In this document: piece by piece, positions 48,149 through 55,958 of the stretch
How the letters are laid out: the number at the start of each line of letters is the position of its first letter
Numbering within the stretch: the stretch's first letter is position 1
NCBI RefSeq assembly: GCF_900105055.1
Contig: NZ_FNTA01000004.1
Coordinates: 4,123,501-4,187,500 of the forward strand
Origin: Amycolatopsis lurida
GTDB lineage: Bacteria > Actinomycetota > Actinomycetes > Mycobacteriales > Pseudonocardiaceae
Direction of reading: 5' to 3'
DNA length: 64,000 nt
Notes under the pieces: generated by a model
Told to the model about the DNA's origin: nothing
The model's database searches: none
What the model saw: only the letters and a program-made list of their open reading frames with translations
Position numbers and translations under genes: made by a program

Positions 48149-50968
48149 TCACGGATCTTCGGCGTTCGGGAACAACGGATCCGAAGTCCCCGGTCCCGGC
48201 CTCGTCCAGCTCGGCTTCGACGGCTTGGTGGGTTTCGTCGGCGTCGTCTCGGTCGGCTCGGTGGGCGTCGTCGGCGTCGGGGTGGTCGTCGGCGTCTCGG
48301 GAGGTGTCGACGTCACGGGCGGCTTCTGCGCCGTCGTCGTCGGCACGTACCGCGCGTCCTTGCCGATCGGCTTGACGCTGTCGAACTTCTCCGACGGCTT
48401 GCCGGTCATGTACCGGGACATGAAGTCTTCCCAGATCGGACCGGCGATCGTCCGGCCGTAGATCGGCTTGTTGTTCTTGTCGTGCAGCGGTTTGTTGCCG
48501 TCACCGCCGACCCACACCGACGTCGAGATGCTCGGCGTGTAGCCCACCATCCAGGTCTGCGCGTTGCGGTCGCGGTAGCTCGCCGGGTCGCTGTCCTTGA
48601 AGTCGTACTGCTGCGTCCCGGTCTTGCCCGCGCACTCGTGACCCTTCGGGCACTTGAGCTTCGAGTACGGGATGACCTCTTCGAGCGCGTCGGTGACGTT
48701 GCCCGCGATCTGCTTGCTCTTGGCGGCGTCGTCGCTGAAGGCGGGAGTGCCCTTGGGCGTCGTCTCGTCGAACTCGACTTCGTCCTGCGAGTTGGTCAGC
48801 TTCGCGACGAAGTGCTGCTTCTGCCGGACACCTTCACCGGCGAAGGTGGCGAAACCGGCCGCCATGTCCTCCGCGGTGGTGACCGTGCCACCACCGCCGA
48901 GCGCGATGTTGATGTCGGGGCTCAGCTTCGCCTTCCCGCCGTCGGCCTCCACCATCACGCCGGCTTCCTTCGCGGCCTTCGCCACCGGGTCGACCTTCGT
49001 CTCGTTGCGGACCATGTCGTAGAACACGGTGTTCGCGGAGACCTTCATCGCCTCGGCGACCGTGCACTGCGTGCCGCAGTTGGAACTCTCGCCCGCGTTC
49101 CGGATCGTGCGGCCGTCGAACTTCCGGTTGTTGGAGCCGTCGAAGGTCTCGCCGAGTCCCTTGCCCATCTTGAGGAACGCGGTCAGGTCGAAGGCCTTGA
49201 ACGCCGAACCGGGGTTGTGCGGCACGTTCGCCCAGTCGATGGCCTGGACGTCCTGGCCCTTGTCGTTCTTCGTCCAGTCCGGGCCGCCCCAGTAGGCGAC
49301 CACGCCGCCGGTCTTGGGGTCTATCGCGACCAGCGCGTTCAGGATGTTTTCGTCCGTTTGGCCCTTCATCCCCTCGGCGACGGACTCCTCGGCCATCTTC
49401 TGGGCCTTGGGGTCGATCGTCGTGGTGATCTTGAAGCCGCCCTGGTGCAGCCGGTCCTGGTCGTAGCCGCGGGCTTCGAGTTCGTCGATCACCCGGTTGC
49501 GGATGTGCAGGCTCAGCGTCCCGGCGTCATCGGCCTTCGCCTGCGCCTTCGGGATCGGCTTCGGGAATTGCGCGGCGGCGCGCTCACCCGGCTCGAGCCA
49601 CTTGTTCGCCACCATCTGGTCCATCACGAAGTTCCAGCGCCGTTGCGCGTACGCGTCGTTCTCGGACTTGCTCGGGCCCTGGATCAGCCCGGCGAGCAGC
49701 GCCGCCTCGGGCGCGCCGAGCTCCTTGGCGGGCTTCTTGAAGTAGGCCTGCGCGGCCGCTTCGATGCCGTTCGCGCCGCGGCCGAAGTAGATGGTGTTGA
49801 GGTAGGCGGTGATGATCTCCTCTTTGGACATCTGGTTGTTCATCTTGAAGGATTTGGCCAGCTCGGTCCATTTACGGGTGAGCGTCGGCGCCTCGTTGGC
49901 CGTGGCCTTCTTGATGTACTGCTGGGAGATCGTCGAACCGCCGCCCTGGCCGCCGGTGACGTTGTTGTAGACCGCGCGCAGGATGCCGCCGACGTCGAAC
50001 CCGGAGTTGGTCTCGAACGACGAGTCCTCGGCCGCGTACACGGCCTTCTTGACGGTGTCCGGGATGTCGCCCGGCTTCAGCAGGTACCGGCTTCCGCCGC
50101 TGGCGGGCGCGATCTTGCCCATCGGGCTGCCGTCGGCGTACATCAGCGTGATCGGCTGGCTCTGCAGGCTCGCGACGCTTTCCTGCGTCGGGACGTCCAC
50201 CAGGAAGTAGGTGATGACGAACGCGATCGCGGGCACCACGACGAACAGGCCGAACATCGCGTAGAGCACCCGGCGGACGATCCGCCATCGGCGCTTCTTG
50301 CGCTGCTTCGGCGTGAGGACCTTCTTCTTGCCGTCCTCTTCTTCTTCGGCGGGCTCGTCGTCGTAGGGATCCTCGCCCTCCGCGCCGAAAGCGGCGCTCG
50401 GGTGACGATCGTCATAGCGGTCGTCGTACGGGTCGTAGCCGTACGGGTCTTCGGTGCCGTTGTGCGCGTGATGCGTGATGAGGTCCGGCTCGCGCTCGTA
50501 CGGTTCCGGCTCGACCGGCCGGACCAGCGCGGTCGCCTGATCGGCCGGGGCGGGAGGACGACGGTCGCCGGGCGGAGGCGGCGGGCGGTGCCCGGCGCCA
50601 CCGTTGCGGGCACGCGGGTCACCGGCGGCGCGGCCACCGGGCGGCGGGGGGCCCTGCCTGCGCGGAGGCATGCCGTTGGGACGGCGCGGCGCCGCGGGAC
50701 GGCGGGGTTCGTTGTCGGAGGGCCACTCGGGGCCGCCGGCGTCGCCGCCCGGCCACTGTGGGTCGGAAGCGCGGGGGTCGGAAGCGGGGGGTACGGCGGC
50801 GCGCGGGTTCGCCGAGCGGGGGGTGCCGTTCGGGGGAGTCCGGCGCTGGGGGCGGCGCGGCGGGTCTTCGCTCGGCCAGCCGGGATCGTCGGCCTCGCCC
50901 GGCCATGAGGCACGGCGAGGTGCATCAGGCTCCTGGCCAGGCCAGGAGCGATTGCGATCGTCGTTCAC
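48149..50968 (-). CDS. ponA: Class A penicillin-binding protein (bifunctional), copy 2; ponA1-like
   Basis: 939 residues, GTG start. Long Arg/Pro-rich cytoplasmic region (about 1-235), TM near 240-262. GT51 domain with YAAEDSSFETNSGFDVGGILRAVYNNVTGGQGGGSTISQQ, transpeptidase motifs GSAFKAF, SANTVFYD and KTGTQQYD. Thr/Pro-rich tail with PTTTPTPTTPTEPTETT. Position beside DUF5318, PadR and ino1 matches ponA1 (Rv0050), so this copy is the likely orthologue and copy 1 a duplicate. It differs from copy 1 in linker and tail rather than in catalytic motifs. Confidence 0.95.
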   Translation of the reverse strand: MNDDRNRSWPGQEPDAPRRASWPGEADDPGWPSEDPPRRPQRRTPPNGTPRSANPRAAVPPASDPRASDPQWPGGDAGGPEWPSDNEPRRPAAPRRPNGMPPRRQGPPPPGGRAAGDPRARNGGAGHRPPPPPGDRRPPAPADQATALVRPVEPEPYEREPDLITHHAHNGTEDPYGYDPYDDRYDDRHPSAAFGAEGEDPYDDEPAEEEEDGKKKVLTPKQRKKRRWRIVRRVLYAMFGLFVVVPAIAFVITYFLVDVPTQESVASLQSQPITLMYADGSPMGKIAPASGGSRYLLKPGDIPDTVKKAVYAAEDSSFETNSGFDVGGILRAVYNNVTGGQGGGSTISQQYIKKATANEAPTLTRKWTELAKSFKMNNQMSKEEIITAYLNTIYFGRGANGIEAAAQAYFKKPAKELGAPEAALLAGLIQGPSKSENDAYAQRRWNFVMDQMVANKWLEPGERAAAQFPKPIPKAQAKADDAGTLSLHIRNRVIDELEARGYDQDRLHQGGFKITTTIDPKAQKMAEESVAEGMKGQTDENILNALVAIDPKTGGVVAYWGGPDWTKNDKGQDVQAIDWANVPHNPGSAFKAFDLTAFLKMGKGLGETFDGSNNRKFDGRTIRNAGESSNCGTQCTVAEAMKVSANTVFYDMVRNETKVDPVAKAAKEAGVMVEADGGKAKLSPDINIALGGGGTVTTAEDMAAGFATFAGEGVRQKQHFVAKLTNSQDEVEFDETTPKGTPAFSDDAAKSKQIAGNVTDALEEVIPYSKLKCPKGHECAGKTGTQQYDFKDSDPASYRDRNAQTWMVGYTPSISTSVWVGGDGNKPLHDKNNKPIYGRTIAGPIWEDFMSRYMTGKPSEKFDSVKPIGKDARYVPTTTAQKPPVTSTPPETPTTTPTPTTPTEPTETTPTKPTKPSKPSWTRPGPGTSDPLFPNAEDP

Positions 50969-51035
50969 GAAGGGGCCTCCCAGACCGGCGCTTCGGGGGA
51001 CGCCGCTCTGTGGTCAACTGCGTTTTCGATACCTG

Positions 51036-51449
51036 TCACTGACCCGCTGTCCTCTGCGACCGGGTCCGTGGCCGGGTGGTTCCCGGATCTCCTGTTCCGA
51101 GGACGAAGGAGCGCACCAGGTGGTTCCAGTGACAGCTCCCGCAGACCTCGACCTCGTAGACGGTGAACTCCGCGAAGTGCCCGTCCATCCGTACCAGTTC
51201 GTCCGGCGTCTTGGCCGATCCGGCGGCGTGCTTGAGCTCGTCGCCGTACACCCACGACACCAGGGTCAGTTCCTCCCGATGACAGACCGGGCAGTCCTGA
51301 TCGCCTGGTCGGCCGTGGAATTTGGCGGCCCGGAGGAGGTACGGGCCCGCGTCGCAGACGTCGTATGTGCCGACCCGTCCGGAGTGGACGCCCTTGAGCA
51401 GCGCGCGCCGCTGTAAGGCGTAGTCCACGACCTGCCGCTGGTTTCGCAC
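51036..51449 (-). CDS. DUF5318 family zinc-ribbon-like protein
   Basis: 137 residues from GTG 51449 (MRNQRQVVDYALQRRALLKGVHSGR). Two CxxC pairs, CPVC and CGSC, plus an earlier Cys (DVCDAGPYLLRAAK), suggest a zinc-binding fold. Homologous by content and position to Rv0049, which precedes ponA1 in M. tuberculosis. It probably shares a transcript with the PBP gene 67 bp downstream. Function unknown. Confidence 0.85.
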   Translation of the reverse strand: MRNQRQVVDYALQRRALLKGVHSGRVGTYDVCDAGPYLLRAAKFHGRPGDQDCPVCHREELTLVSWVYGDELKHAAGSAKTPDELVRMDGHFAEFTVYEVEVCGSCHWNHLVRSFVLGTGDPGTTRPRTRSQRTAGQ

Positions 51450-51603
51450 GCCAACAGAGTACGGGCTCTTGCTGTGTGGTCCACGCCCCGTTGTCGGCGG
51501 GACGGTCCGTATGCGGTCGGACACGCCGACGATTCGATAACTCTCCGGTGAATTTCGCCGGGTTTCCGAGTACCCGTTCGGGGTTAGCTACACCACTTCG
51601 ATG

Positions 51604-51616
51604 TATCGGCGCGATA
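51604..51616. promoter_or_regulatory. Possible PadR operator
   Basis: TATCG-GCG-CGATA, a perfect 5-bp inverted repeat in a locally AT-rich stretch about 80 bp before the PadR gene. Short, so only suggestive. The rest of 51450-51696 shows no other feature. Confidence 0.4.
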
Positions 51617-51696
51617 TAGTGGGCCGGTAGGTTGACCGAGCCGGTCACGGTGGCCAACGCGACCGGTCGCGGTTTGTTCCCGGAAGGGGGTGCGGT

Positions 51697-52242
51697 GTGC
51701 TCGAGCTCGCGATCCTGGGGCTGCTGCACGAGACCCCCATGCACGGTTACGTGCTGCGCAAACGTTTGCATGAGACGCTCGGGATGTTCCGGACGTTCTC
51801 GTACGGCTCGCTGTACCCGACCCTGCGTCGGCTGCTTCGCGCCGGTTACCTCGTCGAGGAGCTCGAAGAGGTGGAAGACCGGGCGTGGGCACGCCGGGGC
51901 AAGCGGGTGTACAAGCTCACCGCCGAGGGCAAGGAACGGTTCGCCGAACTGCTCGGCGACGCCGGGCCGCAGACGTGGGACGACGAAGGCTTCGGCGTCC
52001 ACCTGGCGTTCTTTTCGAGGACACCGGCCGACGTCAGGATGCGAATCCTGGAAGGCCGCCGTCGTCGAGTCGAGGAACGCCGTGAAGGACTTCGGACGGC
52101 AATGGCGCGGGCCGAGGAGAAGATCGACCGCTACACCCGTGAGCTGCACCGGCTCGGGCTGGAGTCCAGTGAGCGGGAGGTGCGCTGGCTCAACGAGCTG
52201 ATCGCGCACGAACAGGCCGAGCAGCGCGGCCCGGAGACCTGA
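51697..52242 (+). CDS. PadR family transcriptional regulator
   Basis: 181 residues, GTG start after GGAAGGGGG. Winged helix MLELAILGLLHETPMHGYVLRKRLHETLG...SYGSLYPTLRRLLRAGYLVEE (1-65), then a C-terminal coiled coil (about 120-175). Same place as Rv0047c next to ino1. The next gene, ino1, follows 61 bp later in the same direction, so co-regulation or direct control of inositol synthesis is possible. Confidence 0.88.
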   Translation: MLELAILGLLHETPMHGYVLRKRLHETLGMFRTFSYGSLYPTLRRLLRAGYLVEELEEVEDRAWARRGKRVYKLTAEGKERFAELLGDAGPQTWDDEGFGVHLAFFSRTPADVRMRILEGRRRRVEERREGLRTAMARAEEKIDRYTRELHRLGLESSEREVRWLNELIAHEQAEQRGPET

Positions 52243-52303
52243 GGCGCTCTCCAGCGCGCTGCGCATTACCTACAACTGTTGGACTAATGAAGGAGAAACC
52301 GGC

Positions 52304-53386
52304 ATGGGCGAGAACCGCCGCGTTCGGGTGGCCATCGTGGGCGTCGGCAACTGTGCGGCCTCGCTGGTCCAGGGCGTTCAGTACTACCGTGACGCAGATG
52401 CCGGCACTCGCGTGCCCGGTTTGATGCACGTCGTGTTCGGCGAGTACCACGTCCGCGACATCGAGTTCGTCGCCGCGTTCGACGTGGACGCCAAGAAGGT
52501 CAGCCGTGACCTGTCCGAGGCGATCTTCGCCTCGGAGAACAACACGATCAAGATCGCCGACGTGCCGCCGCTGGGTGTCACCGTGCAGCGCGGGCACACC
52601 TACGACGGGCTCGGCCGCTTCTACCGCGAGACCATCGAGGAGTCCGACGAGACCCCGGTCGACGTCGTCGCCGCTCTGCGCGAGGCCGAGGTCGACGTGC
52701 TCGTCTCCTACCTGCCGGTGGGCTCCGAAGAGGCCGACAAGTTCTACGCGCAGGCCTGCATCGACGCCGGGGTGGCGTTCGTCAACGCGCTGCCGGTGTT
52801 CATCGCCTCCGACCCCGAGTGGGCGGAGAAGTTCCGCGCGGCCGGTGTCCCGATCGTCGGTGACGACATCAAGTCGCAGGTCGGCGCCACCATCACGCAC
52901 CGCGTGCTGGCGAAGCTGTTCGAAGACCGCGGCGTCCAGCTCGACCGGACGATGCAGCTCAACGTGGGCGGGAACATGGACTTCCTGAACATGAAGGAGC
53001 TGGAGCGGCTCGAGTCGAAGAAGATCTCGAAGACCCAGTCGGTCACTTCGCAGGTCGACCGCGAGCTCGGCAAGGGCAACGTCCACATCGGGCCGTCCGA
53101 CTACGTGCAGTGGCTCGACGACCGCAAATGGGCCTACGTCCGGCTCGAAGGCCGTGCCTTCGGCGACGTGCCGCTGAACCTGGAGTACAAGCTCGAGGTG
53201 TGGGACTCGCCGAACTCGGCGGGCATCATCATCGACGCCGTGCGCGCCGCGAAGATCGCGAAGGACCGCGGCATCGGCGGCCCGATCCTGTCGGCTTCCT
53301 CGTACTTCATGAAGTCGCCGCCGGAGCAGTACGACGACGCCACCGCGCGCGACGAGGTCGAGAAGTTCATCGCCGGCGAGGCGTGA
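52304..53386 (+). CDS. ino1: Inositol-3-phosphate synthase
   Basis: 360 residues, ATG after AAGGAG. Converts glucose-6-phosphate to 1L-myo-inositol-1-phosphate with NAD, feeding phosphatidylinositol, mycothiol and lipoglycans. NAD-binding VAIVGVGNCAASLVQGV at 8-24, KSQVGATITHRVLAKLF, GGNMDFLNMKELERLESKKISKTQSV (active-site lysines) and GPSDYVQWLDDRKWAYVRLEGR. Actinobacterial short form, as in Rv0046c. CAACTGTTG (52273-52281) in its leader is a possible regulator half-palindrome. Confidence 0.96.
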   Translation: MGENRRVRVAIVGVGNCAASLVQGVQYYRDADAGTRVPGLMHVVFGEYHVRDIEFVAAFDVDAKKVSRDLSEAIFASENNTIKIADVPPLGVTVQRGHTYDGLGRFYRETIEESDETPVDVVAALREAEVDVLVSYLPVGSEEADKFYAQACIDAGVAFVNALPVFIASDPEWAEKFRAAGVPIVGDDIKSQVGATITHRVLAKLFEDRGVQLDRTMQLNVGGNMDFLNMKELERLESKKISKTQSVTSQVDRELGKGNVHIGPSDYVQWLDDRKWAYVRLEGRAFGDVPLNLEYKLEVWDSPNSAGIIIDAVRAAKIAKDRGIGGPILSASSYFMKSPPEQYDDATARDEVEKFIAGEA

Positions 53387-53405
53387 CCCTCCCCTGACGT
53401 GGGCT

Positions 53406-53448
53406 GAAAGCTCCCTTCACCGCATGCGATGCGGTGAAGGGAGCTTTC
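53406..53448. terminator. Bidirectional hairpin, copy B of a dispersed palindrome
   Basis: GAAAGCTCCCTTCACCGCAT has perfect 20-bp arms and a 3-nt loop (53406-53425/53429-53448), 19 bp after ino1. A degenerate third copy (GGGGAAAGTCCCCTTC) follows at 53462-53477 before the convergent HAD gene. Confidence 0.88.
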
Positions 53449-53476
53449 GCTGCGTGTAATGCGGGGAAAGTCCCCT

Positions 53477-54112
53477 TCAGCCCTCCTCAAGGGCCGACGG
53501 CAGGTCCGTGATCTTCCCGACCACCGTCGTCTGCTCCAGCACCGCCGGATCCGGCGGGAAATGCGGATTCGGCACCGCGTACACCGTCATCCCCGCGGCC
53601 AGCGCCGCTCGCAGCCCGTTGGTCGTGTCCTCCACGGCCGCGCAGTTCTTCGGCTCCGCGCCCAGTAGCTCGGCCGCCTTCAGGTACACGTCGGGCGCCG
53701 GCTTCCCGGCGCCGACCTGCTCCGACGAAACCGCCGTCGGCACCGGCAGCCGCGTGATGTCGAGGAACGCCTTGATCAGCAGCGGCGGCGACGAGCTCGC
53801 GATCGCCACCGGCCAGTGTTTCGCGACCTCTCGCACGACCCCCGGCGCGCCGGGGATGATCGGCGGTTTCTCCGCGTACCGCCGCGCCATCCGGTCGATC
53901 ACCACCTGCGCGACGTCCGCGGGCCGCAGCTGGACGCCGAGGTCGTGTGCCAGGTAGGCGGCCCATTCCGGGGTGCTCATCCCCTGCATGGCCCTGGTCG
54001 ATTCCTCCCGCCAGGTGCCGTGGAACTCGTGGACGACCGCCCGGCGGACCTCGTCCCACATCTTTTCCGAATCCACCAGGACACCGTCGAGATCGAAGAT
54101 CACCGCTTCCAC
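53477..54112 (-). CDS. HAD-superfamily phosphatase (beta-phosphoglucomutase-like)
   Basis: 211 residues, GTG start. Motif I DLDGVLVDSE (nucleophile Asp about 7), cap domain of the helical subfamily I type, motif II ASSSPPLL, motif III Lys in GAGKPAPDVYLKAAELLG, and motif IV AVEDTTNGLRAALAAG. Hydrolyses or isomerises a small sugar phosphate; specificity unknown. Convergent with ino1, divergent from the MarR-MFS operon. Confidence 0.87.
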   Translation of the reverse strand: MEAVIFDLDGVLVDSEKMWDEVRRAVVHEFHGTWREESTRAMQGMSTPEWAAYLAHDLGVQLRPADVAQVVIDRMARRYAEKPPIIPGAPGVVREVAKHWPVAIASSSPPLLIKAFLDITRLPVPTAVSSEQVGAGKPAPDVYLKAAELLGAEPKNCAAVEDTTNGLRAALAAGMTVYAVPNPHFPPDPAVLEQTTVVGKITDLPSALEEG

Positions 54113-54156
54113 ACCCCCAACCCTAGGCGCTGTCCGGCGAACCTGTGCGGCAGATT

Positions 54157-54196
54157 ACTTAGCCATGCTCAGTAATTTTAGTTAGCATGGCTAAGT
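54157..54196. promoter_or_regulatory. MarR operator region overlapping the regulator start codon
   Basis: ACTTAGCCATGCT and AGCATGGCTAAGT form perfect 13-bp arms (54157-54169/54184-54196) 14 bp apart. Each arm also contains a MarR-like site: TTAGC-ATG-GCTAA (54182-54194) and a degenerate copy at 54159-54171. The right arm runs into the GTG at 54195. Confidence 0.8.
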
Positions 54197-54653
54197 GACC
54201 ACGAAAGTCGCCGGCCTCGCCCACCGGCTCCGCCCGCTGGTGTTCCGGCTGTACTACCTCGTCCGCCGGGAGACGCCGCAGGTGCGGCTCACCCTGACGC
54301 AGGGTTCGGTGCTGTCGGAGCTGCTCAACGGTGGTCCGCGCCGGATGAGCACGCTCGCCGACCTCGAGCGGGTCCGGATGCCGACGATGACCGACGTCGT
54401 CCGCCGTCTCGAACGGCTGGGCCTGGTCAGCCGCCGCCGCGATCCCGCCGACGGCCGGGCGGTGCTCGTCGAGGTCACCGAGGTGGGGCAGCGCTTCCAT
54501 CGGCACTTGATCGTCGCGCGGGAGGAGTTCCTCCGCGAACGCCTCCTCCAACTCGACGAGACCGACCGCATCGCGATCGAAGCCGCGCTCCCCGCCTTCA
54601 CCCGATTGCTGCACGAAGACAAGAAGGAGGAACTGATCCGCGATGAGCGCTGA
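54195..54653 (+). CDS. MarR family transcriptional regulator
   Basis: 152 residues, GTG start. Winged helix LTQGSVLSELLNGGPRRMSTLADLERVRMPTMTDVVRRLERLGLVSRRRDPADGRAVLVEVTEVG with the basic DPADGR wing. It overlaps the MFS gene by 11 bp and is preceded by a self-palindrome, so it most likely represses its own operon and is relieved by a pump substrate (inference). RBS is unclear; a leaderless transcript is possible. Confidence 0.88.
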   Translation: MTTKVAGLAHRLRPLVFRLYYLVRRETPQVRLTLTQGSVLSELLNGGPRRMSTLADLERVRMPTMTDVVRRLERLGLVSRRRDPADGRAVLVEVTEVGQRFHRHLIVAREEFLRERLLQLDETDRIAIEAALPAFTRLLHEDKKEELIRDER

Positions 54654-55860
54654 GCACCACTCGAGCCTGTTGGACGCCGTCAAGGGACAGCCCAAACAGG
54701 TATGGATCACCGCGTTCGCCGCGGTCATCGCGTTCATGGGCATCGGGCTCGTCGACCCGATCCTGCTGTCGATCGCGGAGGGCCTGAAGGCGACGCCCTC
54801 CGAAGTGACCCTGCTGTTCTCCAGCTACCTCGGCGTCCAGGCGGTCGCGATGCTGGTGACCGGCGCGATGAGTGCCCGGTTCGGGGCCAAGCGGACCGTG
54901 GTCGTCGGGCTGACGCTGGTCGTGGTCGCCACCGCGCTGTGCGCCGCGTCCGGGTCGATCGAGCAGCTCATCGGGCTGCGCGCGGTCTGGGGACTCGGCA
55001 ACGCCTTCTTCATCGCGACCGCGCTTTCGGTCATCGTCGGCGCCGCGACCGGCGGCCAAGCGGGCGCGATCCTGCTGTACGAGGCCGCGCTCGGTGTCGG
55101 TCTCGCGGTCGGCCCGCTGCTGGGCGCCCTGCTCGGCAGCATCTCGTGGCGTGGCCCGTTCCTCGGCACTTCGCTGCTGATGCTGTGCGGTCTCGTACTG
55201 TGCTCGATCTTCCTGGCCGCCGACGCGAAGGAGAAGCGGCCCAAGATCCGCCTGCTCGACCCGTTCCGCGCGCTCAAGCACGGCGGGCTCCTGCGTACGT
55301 CGATCGGTTCCGCGCTCTACACCGCCGCGTTCTTCGTCGTGCTGGCCTGGTCGCCGTTCGTGCTGGAGTGGAGCGCCGTCGCCGTCGGCCTCATCTTCTG
55401 CGGCTGGGGCCTTTCGGTCGCCGTCGCGGGCGTGGTGCTGGCGCCGAAGCTCGCCGCGAAGCTCGGTGAGCGGCACGCGACCGTGGTCGCCGTCTTCGGT
55501 TACGCCGTCCTGCTGCTGGTCATGGCGATCCCGAGCAAGCCGGTGCTGGTCGTCGGCATCATCCTGTCCGGTCTGGTGTCGGGCCTGCTCAACACGCTCT
55601 TCACCGGTACGGCGATGTCGATCAGCGGCGCTCCGCGTCCGGTCGCGAGCGCCGGGTACAACTTCTGCCGCTGGCTCGGCGGCGCGGTCGCCGCGACCGT
55701 CGTCGGTCACCTGGCCGAGTGGTTCGGCGCCAAGCAGGCGCCGTTCGTGATCGCCGCGATCCTCTGCGTGCTGGCCGGCGCCCTGCTGACGATCCGCGAG
55801 AAGTCCGCCGACCCGCACACGGTTCCGGCCGAAGCCGCCCTCGTGGGCGAAGAGATGTAA
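54643..55860 (+). CDS. MFS transporter, MarR-linked
   Basis: 405 residues, 12 hydrophobic segments. AAGGAGG lies 12 nt upstream, inside the MarR coding region. Motif A-like SARFGAKRTVVV and the opening FMGIGLVDPILLSIAEGL mark the DHA1 drug-efflux class. Likely exports the MarR ligand. A weak terminator stem (55879-55917) follows. Confidence 0.85.
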   Translation: MSAEHHSSLLDAVKGQPKQVWITAFAAVIAFMGIGLVDPILLSIAEGLKATPSEVTLLFSSYLGVQAVAMLVTGAMSARFGAKRTVVVGLTLVVVATALCAASGSIEQLIGLRAVWGLGNAFFIATALSVIVGAATGGQAGAILLYEAALGVGLAVGPLLGALLGSISWRGPFLGTSLLMLCGLVLCSIFLAADAKEKRPKIRLLDPFRALKHGGLLRTSIGSALYTAAFFVVLAWSPFVLEWSAVAVGLIFCGWGLSVAVAGVVLAPKLAAKLGERHATVVAVFGYAVLLLVMAIPSKPVLVVGIILSGLVSGLLNTLFTGTAMSISGAPRPVASAGYNFCRWLGGAVAATVVGHLAEWFGAKQAPFVIAAILCVLAGALLTIREKSADPHTVPAEAALVGEEM

Positions 55861-55890
55861 ATCCGAACAAAGGGTGAACACCGGACCAAC
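55858..55890 (-). promoter_or_regulatory. Possible PHO box repeats, minus orientation
   Basis: On the minus strand three 11-bp units read GTTGGTCCGGT, GTTCACCCTTT and GTTCGGATTTA. GTTCACC is the PhoP-box core of streptomycetes. Located about 70-100 bp before the first phoX-like gene, but overlapping a hairpin after the MFS gene and in the opposite orientation. Tentative. Confidence 0.4.
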
Positions 55891-55917
55891 GAGGGGTTTC
55901 CTCTCGTCGGTCCGGTG
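55879..55917 (+). terminator. Terminator-like stem after the MFS gene
   Basis: CACCGGACC/GGTCCGGTG (55879-55887/55109 equivalent on the right arm at 55909-55917), continued after one mismatch by ACGAG/CTCGT-type pairing. No strong T-run follows, so termination may be weak. Confidence 0.5.
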
Positions 55918-55958
55918 CCTTAGCGTCGACCTCCCGAACTGCCTGACCGGAGGTCCGC

